This document shows positions 10,551-18,616 of a DNA stretch of 47,272 bases, one piece after another. Made by a program: the position numbers and the translations under genes. Source of the DNA: Candidatus Aminicenantota bacterium (lineage in GTDB: Bacteria; Acidobacteriota; Aminicenantia; Aminicenantales; Aminicenantaceae). The stretch's first letter is position 1. Each line of letters begins with the position of its first letter. Location of the stretch: positions 1-47,272 of the forward strand of contig JADHWO010000013.1 of NCBI GenBank assembly GCA_016783445.1. The letters are read 5' to 3'. The notes beneath the pieces are model-generated. The model saw only the letters and a program-made list of their open reading frames with translations, did not search any database and was not told the origin of the DNA.

Positions 10551-11945
10551 ATGGGTAAAACAAAAATCCTCCTTATTTGTGATGACATAATCGGAAAAAA
10601 TATGGCAGGGCCTGGAATCCGGGTGTGGGAAATGGCTGCTTCCTTATCTAAAGAAAAAGACTTTGAAGTCGGGATTGCCTGCCCAGATTTTTCACAAATA
10701 AATAACAAAGACCTTCCTCAATTAACTTTTTTCAAATACTCCTTAGACAAAGAGAAAAAACTTATTAATTTTGCCTCTCAATTTAATGTTTTTATCCTCT
10801 CAGGTTACATCCTGGATAAATTCCCTCAGTTAAAAAATCTAAATAAATTCATTATTGCCGATCTATATATTCCCTTTATACTTGAAAATCTATTTGTTCA
10901 TGATTCAAAAAAATCTAAGTTGGCAGACCGGCAGCTTATACATAACAGGGACCTCGGAGTCTTTTTAAATTTACTTCTAAATTCCCATCATTTCCTTTGT
11001 GCTAACGAAAGACAAAAAAACTTATATTCCGGGATGCTCTTCGCCATCAACAAAATTAATCCTTATCTAATGAGATTTGACAGAGACCTGTCAAAAATAT
11101 TTACTGTAATTCCCTTTGGAATCAGGGAGGAAAAAAAGAAAAAAGACGCAAACGTTCTTAGAGGTATATTTCCTGATATAAGCGAATCAGATATTATTCT
11201 GATATGGGGCGGTGTCCTATCAAACTGGTTCGATCCTATTATCCTTATTGAGGCTGTGGAAGAAGTTATTAAAATAAATCCGAGCTTCAAACTTTTTTTT
11301 CTTTCTACAAAACATCCCAATCCTAAACTCATGAAGTTTCCAAAAGCCGAGGAGGCAAAAAAATTAGCCTCCCAAAAAAATCTATTAAACAAATTTATAT
11401 TCTTCAATAAAAACTGGATTCCCTACAACGAACGGCATAACTATTTTCTCGAATCTGATATTGGAGTCTCCGCACATCTGGAGCATTTTGAGACTCAATT
11501 TTCTTTTAGAACGCGAGTACTTGATTATATTTACTTTAACCTCCCAGTTATCTGTTCTAAAGGGGATTTTTTTGAAAAATACATTCACAAAAACTCACTC
11601 GGAATTACTGTCACCCCCTCTGATAAAGAAGAACTTAAAAAAGCGATTCTATCCATGGAGGATAAAAAACTCAGGGAAAGATTCAAGAGAAATATAAAGA
11701 AAGTGGAAAAAGAATTTTACTGGGATAATTTGCTTTTACCTTTAAAGGAGAAACTTCGTAATTCACATATGTTGTCTGAATTAAAAAAAATTAAAGGAGC
11801 AGAAATTCTTACCGGCAGTGGAGATAAAGTAAAAAGTCAATTCTCCGGCAGTCCCGTGAAATATTTGAACAAATTTCCCCGTTTAAAAAAGATATTGCCT
11901 TCAGGTTTCAAATTCAGATTAAAAAGACTAATCTATAAAAAATAA
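10551..11945 (+). CDS. Glycosyltransferase, GT4-like (GT-B fold)
   Basis: 464 residues, probably cytoplasmic and acting on the lipid-linked surface polysaccharide made by the genes that follow. The N-terminus (KILLICDDIIG...GPGIRVWEMA) matches the first strand and glycine-rich loop of GT4 enzymes that start with 'GPGIR'-type motifs. The mid region has the IPFGI linker into the second Rossmann domain (about residue 190), then IWGGVLSNWFDP and a late S-x-x-E-HFETQFSFRTRVLDY segment where GT4 enzymes bind the nucleotide sugar. The usual E-x7-E is not clearly conserved, so the donor cannot be named. The C-terminal 60 residues are basic, which would suit peripheral membrane binding. First gene of a same-strand run to 23863; 45 bp before the next gene. 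No good Shine-Dalgarno precedes the ATG. Confidence 0.78.
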   Translation: MGKTKILLICDDIIGKNMAGPGIRVWEMAASLSKEKDFEVGIACPDFSQINNKDLPQLTFFKYSLDKEKKLINFASQFNVFILSGYILDKFPQLKNLNKFIIADLYIPFILENLFVHDSKKSKLADRQLIHNRDLGVFLNLLLNSHHFLCANERQKNLYSGMLFAINKINPYLMRFDRDLSKIFTVIPFGIREEKKKKDANVLRGIFPDISESDIILIWGGVLSNWFDPIILIEAVEEVIKINPSFKLFFLSTKHPNPKLMKFPKAEEAKKLASQKNLLNKFIFFNKNWIPYNERHNYFLESDIGVSAHLEHFETQFSFRTRVLDYIYFNLPVICSKGDFFEKYIHKNSLGITVTPSDKEELKKAILSMEDKKLRERFKRNIKKVEKEFYWDNLLLPLKEKLRNSHMLSELKKIKGAEILTGSGDKVKSQFSGSPVKYLNKFPRLKKILPSGFKFRLKRLIYKK

Positions 11946-11990
11946 ATTCTAAATAGAACAAAATTACATTTTAATAATTTTTTTTCTTAC

Positions 11991-13013
11991 ATGAATAGAA
12001 CAGCAAAAAAAACAGAACTCATCAACTGCCACATTTGCCAGAGTTATAAGTACAAAAAAATTCTTACAAAATTTGAAATGAATCTGGTTAAATGTATGGA
12101 ATGCGGACTTGTTTATGCCAATCCAATCCTTCAAGAATCAGAACTTTTCAAAAGATACACAGATTCATTTTTCTTTGATGAATACTTACCTGCTTTTAAA
12201 GCCTTGCCAACTTATTATGACCTAGGCGCTATCAGGAGCCACTTTTTCATCTTCCTTCAACTGATAGCCAAGTTTTTCACCCCTGGAAAAAGGCTCCTTG
12301 ATGTAGGATGCGGTGCGGGCTTCTTTCTAAAAGCAGCAGAAGAAACAGGCTGGGAGGCAGAAGGTGTTGAACTCTCAAGTGTAGCTTCAAAATACGCCAA
12401 AAACATTGTTAAAGTGAAAGTACACGAAGGGAAACTCGAAGACCTGCATTTACCGGCAGATAAATTTGACCTTGTTGCTCTTATTGATACTATAGAACAC
12501 TTGAGAAATCCACTTTTAACACTGAAGGAAATAAATCGAATCTTAACAAAGGAAGGGATCCTTTTGATAGGCACACCTGATTTTGACAGCTTAAGCCGCC
12601 TTTTATTAAGGGAGAGCTGGGCTGTTTTATCCCCTGAAGAACACTTTGCCATTTTCTCCCACAATACGCTTTCTTATATAATTCAAAAAGCAAATTTCCG
12701 TGTTTTAGGAATTCGTAATTTACTACAGTTCAATCCGGAATATACACATGATAAAAAGAGATTAAGTTACTATGTATTCAAGAGCTTAAACAAAAAATTA
12801 GAAAGTTTAAAAAAAATGGAAAAAACACAGCTTTATGAATACGCTGATATAATGCTTATTGAAGAAAAAAATCCAAAAAATATTCAAAATTTTAACTCCG
12901 ACTTGAATCCGGCTAGAAGAACAAAAAGAACAATACATAAATGGTCTAAAAAATGGCTCAGAGGAGATACCCTGGTAGCCGTTGCCAAAAAAACGAATGG
13001 AAAAAAGACTTAA
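11991..13013 (+). CDS. Class I SAM-dependent methyltransferase with N-terminal zinc-ribbon motif
   Basis: 340 residues. The N-terminus has two CxxC pairs (CHIC about residue 14 and CMEC about residue 36, followed by GLVYANP), the knuckle often found in front of Methyltransf_23 domains in sugar-modifying and polysaccharide enzymes. SAM-binding motif I is LLDVGCGAGFFLKAAEE (about residues 103-119), followed by the acidic EGVELS loop, and DLVALIDTIEHLRNP as motif post-I/IV. Methylation of a sugar residue, possibly as a chain-ending cap, is inferred from the Wzm/Wzt context; the acceptor is unknown. The C-terminal 80 residues are lysine-rich. The ATG lacks a recognisable Shine-Dalgarno; the upstream base composition is T-rich. 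Confidence 0.8.
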   Translation: MNRTAKKTELINCHICQSYKYKKILTKFEMNLVKCMECGLVYANPILQESELFKRYTDSFFFDEYLPAFKALPTYYDLGAIRSHFFIFLQLIAKFFTPGKRLLDVGCGAGFFLKAAEETGWEAEGVELSSVASKYAKNIVKVKVHEGKLEDLHLPADKFDLVALIDTIEHLRNPLLTLKEINRILTKEGILLIGTPDFDSLSRLLLRESWAVLSPEEHFAIFSHNTLSYIIQKANFRVLGIRNLLQFNPEYTHDKKRLSYYVFKSLNKKLESLKKMEKTQLYEYADIMLIEEKNPKNIQNFNSDLNPARRTKRTIHKWSKKWLRGDTLVAVAKKTNGKKT

Positions 13014-13106
13014 TCTTCAAGCAAGATTTATCTGGTTAAAGTCTTTAAGCGGCAAATATAAAATGGATACATCACTCTTTTTGGTCAAAACAAGAAGAAA
13101 AGTTAC

Positions 13107-14315
13107 ATGAGATATTCATTATTAAATTTTATTTTCTGTCCGTACTGTGGAGGAGATTTAATCCGGACAGCTTTAAAAGAGATTAGAATAGATTTTAACG
13201 ATACTTTTGATATTCTTTCCTATCAAATAAACAAAAAGGATTCTTTAATCGGGCCAGTTCCCAACTTTAAGAAAAATACGAGTTTAACAAAAATCCTGAT
13301 AAAACATGCGTGTTCACCAGATCCACTTGAGATGGACAATACAGCAGATATTATAAAAGGCCTTTTAATATGCGGGGAATGTAACCACTGGTATCCGATT
13401 TCAAATTTTGTCCTGGAGTTACTTCCCGATCATCTTCGCGACTGGGAAAAAGATATTAAGTTTTTATCTGAGTTTTCTGACCATTTACCCGGTAAACTTT
13501 ATAAAAAACTGCAAAAAAGAACAAAATTCTTCCAAGCCCAAAAGAATAAAATACAGGATGAGATCCAGGACTACAAAAAAGCAGAGATTTCTATAAAAGA
13601 CAAAGTTGATGATCAAGACTTCTTCGGACCGGGTTATTCCTCCCCTTTTAATAAGGATAATCCAGAATTCACCCAGAATCTGATAAAAAGATTTTCCTCA
13701 GTTTTACCTTTTTTACAGCTCAAACAAAACAACGTTGTCTTGGATGTTGGCTCGGGATATTCCTGGACAACCGAATGGCTTTTAAAAATGGGATTTGAAC
13801 CCATTGGAGTTGATATTTGCAGAAAATATATAGATGTCGGGATAAAAAGAATGAGAAATATCCGACCCCATCTAATCATCGCTGATATTGAAAATTTACC
13901 GATAAAAAATACGTGCCTCAATTCAATCCTTTGTTATGATGCATTTCATCATATTGCAAACCGTAAAAAAGCCTTAGCTCATTTTTTCAGGGTTTTAAAA
14001 GAGAATGGGCCCGTAGTCTTCGCTGAGCCTGGCAGTGACCATGAACATGCACAAGCCTCGATCGAAGTGATGGAAAAGTACGGAATTTTAGAGAAAGGGA
14101 TTGATGCAGAGGATTTGAAGTTTTATTGCGAGGGATTAGACTTCTTACCTCCTGAACAACACTTCGTGCTGAAAACACACCATGAGGAACAGCGTAAAAT
14201 GTTAACCGAGGATTTTATAAATTCCCATTCGTTCGTTGACTGCAACATCTATGTTTTAAGAAAATCGGCAGGAAAAGAAAAGCCTATAAAAGGAAATTTA
14301 TCCACCATCACATAA
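13107..14315 (+). CDS. SAM-dependent methyltransferase with Trm112-like N-terminal zinc ribbon
   Basis: 402 residues. Begins LLNFIFCPYCGGDL and has a second pair at LLICGECNHWYPI (about residue 91), together forming a Trm112/zinc-ribbon-like module split by a 70-residue insertion. A lysine-rich helical linker follows, then a Methyltransf_11 domain with VVLDVGSGYSWTTEWLLKMG (motif I, about residues 210-229), the GVDI acidic loop and LNSILCYDAFHHIANRKKALAHFFRVLKENG. The product is probably cytoplasmic; the acceptor is likely a sugar or glycolipid intermediate of the same polysaccharide, by context only. Second methyltransferase in the run, 93 bp after the first. Confidence 0.78.
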   Translation: MRYSLLNFIFCPYCGGDLIRTALKEIRIDFNDTFDILSYQINKKDSLIGPVPNFKKNTSLTKILIKHACSPDPLEMDNTADIIKGLLICGECNHWYPISNFVLELLPDHLRDWEKDIKFLSEFSDHLPGKLYKKLQKRTKFFQAQKNKIQDEIQDYKKAEISIKDKVDDQDFFGPGYSSPFNKDNPEFTQNLIKRFSSVLPFLQLKQNNVVLDVGSGYSWTTEWLLKMGFEPIGVDICRKYIDVGIKRMRNIRPHLIIADIENLPIKNTCLNSILCYDAFHHIANRKKALAHFFRVLKENGPVVFAEPGSDHEHAQASIEVMEKYGILEKGIDAEDLKFYCEGLDFLPPEQHFVLKTHHEEQRKMLTEDFINSHSFVDCNIYVLRKSAGKEKPIKGNLSTIT

Positions 14316-14423
14316 CAGCCAGTGGATTAATTAGGAATAAAAATAATTTATGAAAAAAATTTATAAAGGAGTTCAATTAAATATTTCCACTTTGGCTTGC
14401 CGTGTTTATTTGATTAAAGTTAA

Positions 14424-15575
14424 ATGAGTAGAATGAAAAAAGAAAAGATAAATCTATACATCGACTTAATCCCATTTACTGCAAAAAAAGCCGGAGCTGA
14501 AATTTATTCTTCAAATTTTATTAAATACTTGAGTAAGACCGATAATTCAATTTTTGAACCTGTACTTCTTTTAAATAAAGAAACTTTAGATTTTTTTAAT
14601 CCAGAGAAAAAATTCAAGTATATAGCATGTCCTATAAATCCTCATAAAAAAACTTCCCGCGTTTTTTATGAGCAGTTTATTGTGCCTTTCCAGTTAGATA
14701 AAAAAAAATCACTATTTTTTTCCCCATCAAATATATTGCCGATACCTCTTAGAATTCCATCCGTTGTCACAATCTTTGACTTGCACTGGTACAGACTAAA
14801 AAATCTTTTTCACAAAAAGGAAATACACAAGCTAAGTTATATAAAATCATTCATAAAATTATCAGCCAGAAAAGCAAGCAAAATAATAACATTAAGCCAG
14901 TACACTCGGAATGACCTCATTTCTATCCTGGGAATCCCTGAAGAAAAGATCGTGGTTATTCCCCCGGGGGTGGATGAATATTACAAAATAATCAATAAAA
15001 ACGAAGCCCGGGATTTTTTGAGGAAAAAATTTAATATAACCGGCAAATTTGTCCTTCAAGTAGGAGAGACTCACAGAAGAAAAAACATCCCATTCTTGCT
15101 GGATATTTTTGAAAAAATGAACGGGCAAAACCCACTTGACTTAGTTTTGGCAGGCCCTCCAGGAGACGGTGAAAAAGAAATCCTAAATTGGATCCAAGCG
15201 TCTCACTTCCAGAAAAATATTCATAAATTGAATGAGTTGTCAAAAAAAGAATTGCTGTGCTTATATAACGCAGCTTCCTGTCTGATTCTTCCTTCACTTT
15301 ACGAGGGATTTGGGCTGCCTATTGTAGAAGCAATGGCTTGCGGATGCCCGGTAGTCTGCTCTGATTCAACAGCTATTCCTGAATCAGCAGGAGGAGCAGC
15401 TCTCCTCTGCGATCCTGGAGATAAAAAAGAGTGGTTTAATGCTATCACGAAAATAATCAATAAAAATAACCAGCGGAAACAGTTGATCGAAAAAGGGCTT
15501 AAAAGAGTCAAACAACTGTCCTGGGAAAAAACTGTTGAAAACATGCTAAAGACATTTGAAAGCGTGAAATTATAA
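14424..15575 (+). CDS. Glycosyltransferase family 4 (GT-B)
   Basis: 383 residues. Classic GT4 layout: N-terminal domain with DLIPFTAKKAGAEIYSSNF, linker IVVIPPGVDEYY (about residue 175), FVLQVGETHRRKNIPFLLDIF opening the donor domain, and the E-x7-E donor motif in LPSLYEGFGLPIVEAMACGCPVV (residues about 291-313). The segment PESAGGAALLCDPGD is typical of retaining mannosyl/glucosyl/rhamnosyl transferases of this family; the exact sugar cannot be read off. Sits in the middle of the polysaccharide run, 28 bp before a GT2 gene. A second in-frame ATG at 14433 is an alternative start; neither has a good Shine-Dalgarno. Confidence 0.88.
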   Translation: MSRMKKEKINLYIDLIPFTAKKAGAEIYSSNFIKYLSKTDNSIFEPVLLLNKETLDFFNPEKKFKYIACPINPHKKTSRVFYEQFIVPFQLDKKKSLFFSPSNILPIPLRIPSVVTIFDLHWYRLKNLFHKKEIHKLSYIKSFIKLSARKASKIITLSQYTRNDLISILGIPEEKIVVIPPGVDEYYKIINKNEARDFLRKKFNITGKFVLQVGETHRRKNIPFLLDIFEKMNGQNPLDLVLAGPPGDGEKEILNWIQASHFQKNIHKLNELSKKELLCLYNAASCLILPSLYEGFGLPIVEAMACGCPVVCSDSTAIPESAGGAALLCDPGDKKEWFNAITKIINKNNQRKQLIEKGLKRVKQLSWEKTVENMLKTFESVKL

Positions 15576-15603
15576 TTTTATAACCGCTCTTATAAAAAGA
15601 TAA

Positions 15604-16536
15604 ATGGTAAAAATTTCAATAATAATTGTTACTTTTAACTCTGAAAAATATATCGGGAACTGCCTCGAATCAATCTCAAAATGTTTTAAAGACATCGGTC
15701 ACGAAATTATAATCGTTGATAATTGTTCTAAAGACGGAACCCTTGATATTTTAAATAAAAGAAAAGACATCCTATTAATCAGAAATGGAAAAAACCAAGG
15801 ATTTGCCAAAGCATGCAACAAGGGTGCAAGACCTGCCTCAGGAAAATATCTCTTTTTTATCAATCCCGATATAGAATTCAAAGATCCTCTTCCAGAGAAT
15901 ATTTTAGTCTTTTTATCCAAAAACAAAGATGTTGCTGGAGGTGGCTTTTCTCACATCTTTCCCTCCGGAAGAATCCAGAGAATATGCGCCGGATACATTT
16001 TTAAACCCTTAGACCATTTTTCTGAACAACTGGGCCTTTATGTTTTGTTTCCTTTTGTTAGAATTTTTAATGCTCGATTTTTCCCTTTCCAAAAGTACTG
16101 GAACGACCATCCTGCAGAATTTATTTGCGGCGGATGTTTTTTGATCAGAAAAGAGATTTTTTCTGAAATATCTGGCTTTGATGAAAAATATTTTTCTTAT
16201 TTTGAAGATATGGACATCTGTAACCGACTGAAAAATAAGGGATATAAACTTCACTACTGGGGTTCCATGCGAATCATTCACTTTCTGGGCTCAGAACGAG
16301 AAAAAATAACTTTCCTTTCTTTAAAGGCAAATTACACCTCAAGGTATTATTATTTTAAAAAGTTTTATTCTCCTCTATGGCTCCCTTTTCTCTGGTTGGT
16401 TTCCAATATTGGGTTATTGGCAAGATTTATTGTGTTTATTTTTTATTCTCTTTATAAGATTCAATTTTATAACATAGCAAAAAAATATTTTTCTGTCTTT
16501 TTATCTCACTTGAATCCGGTTAACTATGAAAAATAA
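15604..16536 (+). CDS. Glycosyltransferase family 2 (rhamnosyltransferase-like)
   Basis: 310 residues. GT-A fold: ISIIIVTFNSEKYIGNCLESI at the N-terminus, IIVDNCSKDGT nucleotide-binding strand, NQGFAKACNKGA, the DxD-equivalent FFINPDIEF (about residue 92), CGGCFLIRKEIFSEISGFDEKYFSYFEDMDICNRL (acceptor region and ED-x-D catalytic motif). The C-terminal 60 residues have two hydrophobic stretches, suggesting attachment to the inner membrane. This subgroup often transfers rhamnose, but that is family knowledge and not proven here. It overlaps the downstream permease gene by 11 nt, implying translational coupling. Confidence 0.87.
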   Translation: MVKISIIIVTFNSEKYIGNCLESISKCFKDIGHEIIIVDNCSKDGTLDILNKRKDILLIRNGKNQGFAKACNKGARPASGKYLFFINPDIEFKDPLPENILVFLSKNKDVAGGGFSHIFPSGRIQRICAGYIFKPLDHFSEQLGLYVLFPFVRIFNARFFPFQKYWNDHPAEFICGGCFLIRKEIFSEISGFDEKYFSYFEDMDICNRLKNKGYKLHYWGSMRIIHFLGSEREKITFLSLKANYTSRYYYFKKFYSPLWLPFLWLVSNIGLLARFIVFIFYSLYKIQFYNIAKKYFSVFLSHLNPVNYEK

Positions 16537-17314
16537 ATTTATTCACGAAATTCGAGAAATATATTCTTTCAGGCATCTCCTTGTAAATCTTATTAAATCT
16601 GATATCAAGCTGCGTTATAAAAATTCCTTCCTTGGATTCTTATGGCACATATTAAATCCTTTATTTTATTTAGGTATCCTGGCGCTCGTCTTTTCTCAAA
16701 TAATCCGAATCCAGATGGAAAATTACATTCTTTTCCTTTTTGCCGGGCTTGTATCATGGAGGATGATTCAACAAACCAGCATTATCGCCACCCATTCCAT
16801 TGTAAATAACCAGGAGCTGATCAAAAAAATCTACACACCAAAACTTATATTTCCCCTTGCTACAGTTATCTCCCAATATATCGATCATTTAACACTATCC
16901 CTTATCCTCTTTATTTTCTTATTTATACTTAAAGGAAAAATATCTTTTGTGCTTTTCTTAAGCCCTGTAGTAATTATTTTAATCTTTATTTTCTCATTGG
17001 GTCTTTCTTTATTTTTTGCAACAAGTTATGTTTATGTTAAAGATACACCTCATATTATTGCTATAGGATTCCAGGCTTTATTCTTTCTCACACCCATTCT
17101 TTATCCTCTCTCTGTATTAAGTCCAAAGTTAGAAAAATTTTTTAAAATAAATCCCTTATATTATTTTGTTGAATATTTCAGGTATCCATTTTATTACGCA
17201 AAAATGCCTCCATTAGAACAAACATGTATAGTGTGTGGCCTTTCTCTTATCACGTTTGGCCTGGGAATATATATTTTCCTGAGGAAAAAAGAGAGCTTTA
17301 TCTTCAAATTTTAG
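16526..17314 (+). CDS. wzm: ABC-2 type polysaccharide export permease (Wzm-like)
   Basis: 262 residues, inner-membrane. About six hydrophobic segments and the N-terminal signature of O-antigen/teichoic-acid exporters (HLLVNLIKSDIKLRYKNSFLGFLWHILNPL). Length matches Wzm/TagG permeases (250-290). With the ATPase encoded next it would export an undecaprenyl-linked polysaccharide from cytoplasm to periplasm. It overlaps the preceding GT2 gene by 11 nt and lies 33 bp before the ATPase gene. The symbol denotes family role rather than proven orthology. Confidence 0.87.
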   Translation: MKNKFIHEIREIYSFRHLLVNLIKSDIKLRYKNSFLGFLWHILNPLFYLGILALVFSQIIRIQMENYILFLFAGLVSWRMIQQTSIIATHSIVNNQELIKKIYTPKLIFPLATVISQYIDHLTLSLILFIFLFILKGKISFVLFLSPVVIILIFIFSLGLSLFFATSYVYVKDTPHIIAIGFQALFFLTPILYPLSVLSPKLEKFFKINPLYYFVEYFRYPFYYAKMPPLEQTCIVCGLSLITFGLGIYIFLRKKESFIFKF

Positions 17315-17347
17315 GAGCTTGAAGGATTAGACAAACAGATTAGGAAA

Positions 17348-18616
17348 ATGGACAATACCTTATCCATAAAAACAGAAAATTTAGGGATACGATTTTTCCT
17401 GAAACATGAATACCAAAAAGGAAAAAAAGGGCTCAAAATATTCCAGGGTAAAATAAAAAAGGAAGAATTCTGGGTATTAAGAAATATAAATTTTGAAGCT
17501 AATAAAGGAGAGGTTTTAGGAATAATAGGTCTCAACGGCTCTGGAAAGACCACTTTACTCAAGAGTCTGGCAAGGATTTTACCTTTAACAGAAGGAAAGT
17601 TATGGGTTAACGGAAAGATAGCACCATTAATTGAGTTAGGAGCAGGTTTTAATCCTGAACTAACAGGTGGAGAAAACATATTTCTGTCTGGAACTTTATT
17701 GGGCTTAACGAATGAAACCATCAGAAAAAATTATTTTAAGATCGTAGATTTTTCCGGCCTGGAGAAATTCATAAATATTCCTCTAAAAAATTATTCCTCA
17801 GGTATGTTTATAAGACTGGCATTCTCTATCGTGGCAAATCTGGAGCCAGATATTGTTCTTATTGACGAACTCTTTGCAGTTGGGGATGAGCCCTTCCAGC
17901 AGAAAAGTTTTGAAAAAATTTTAAAATTTAAAGAAAAAGGCTCAACACTTCTAATTGTCAGTCACGACCTGAACACAATAGCGCGGCTATGTAACAACGT
18001 GATAGTTCTTGATGAAGGAAAAATCCAATTTAATGGAGAGTCTTACCAAGGTATAAACCATTACAAGAATCTATTAAAAGGGATTAAGACTCTTCCTGAG
18101 GAAGATGAGGAAAAAACAGACGCCAAAATACAAACTACTGCAGAAACGACGCCAAAAGGAGCCGATTACTTAAGATGGGGTTCAGGCGAAATCAAGATCA
18201 CAAATGTTACTTTTTTGAATAAGAATTTAAAGGTAACAAATACATTTACTGGTGGCGAGGTGTTTATTGCCAGAATTGACTATGTTGCATCTGAAGAAAT
18301 TAAAAATCCTGTATTTGGAGTTGCCTTTTATACGCCTTTTGGATTGCTGGTCAGTGGGCCAAATACTAAATTAAGTCTTCCAATAGAAAAAATTCCAAAA
18401 TCAGGCAGTGTATTTTATAAAGTAAAAAATTTAAGTCTAAAACGAGGTGAGTACTTTTTCAGCGCAGCAGTATATGATTTTACACTGAAAAAACCTTATG
18501 ACCACTTAGAAAGAAAATTTAAGTTTTTTGTAAAAGGAGGAGATCCATCGGATTTTGGCTACATTGATTTAAAAGGTTTATGGACACACAAGAAAAATGA
18601 CCGAAAAATTGGATAA
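17348..18616 (+). CDS. wzt: ABC transporter ATPase with C-terminal cargo-binding domain (Wzt-like)
   Basis: 422 residues. N-terminal ATPase: Walker A GLNGSGKTT (about residues 65-73), Q-loop region LIELGAGFNPELTGGENI characteristic of polysaccharide exporters, signature YSSGMFIRLAFS, Walker B DIVLIDELFAVGD and H-loop VSHD. Residues about 275-415 form a beta-rich domain (ITNVTFLNKN ... GVAFYTPFGLLVSGPNT ... RGEYFFSAAVYD) like the Wzt C-terminal domain, which in O-antigen systems recognises the modified non-reducing end of the glycan. That agrees with three methyltransferase domains nearby that could make a capping group. Overlaps the next gene by 20 nt. Confidence 0.9.
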   Translation: MDNTLSIKTENLGIRFFLKHEYQKGKKGLKIFQGKIKKEEFWVLRNINFEANKGEVLGIIGLNGSGKTTLLKSLARILPLTEGKLWVNGKIAPLIELGAGFNPELTGGENIFLSGTLLGLTNETIRKNYFKIVDFSGLEKFINIPLKNYSSGMFIRLAFSIVANLEPDIVLIDELFAVGDEPFQQKSFEKILKFKEKGSTLLIVSHDLNTIARLCNNVIVLDEGKIQFNGESYQGINHYKNLLKGIKTLPEEDEEKTDAKIQTTAETTPKGADYLRWGSGEIKITNVTFLNKNLKVTNTFTGGEVFIARIDYVASEEIKNPVFGVAFYTPFGLLVSGPNTKLSLPIEKIPKSGSVFYKVKNLSLKRGEYFFSAAVYDFTLKKPYDHLERKFKFFVKGGDPSDFGYIDLKGLWTHKKNDRKIG

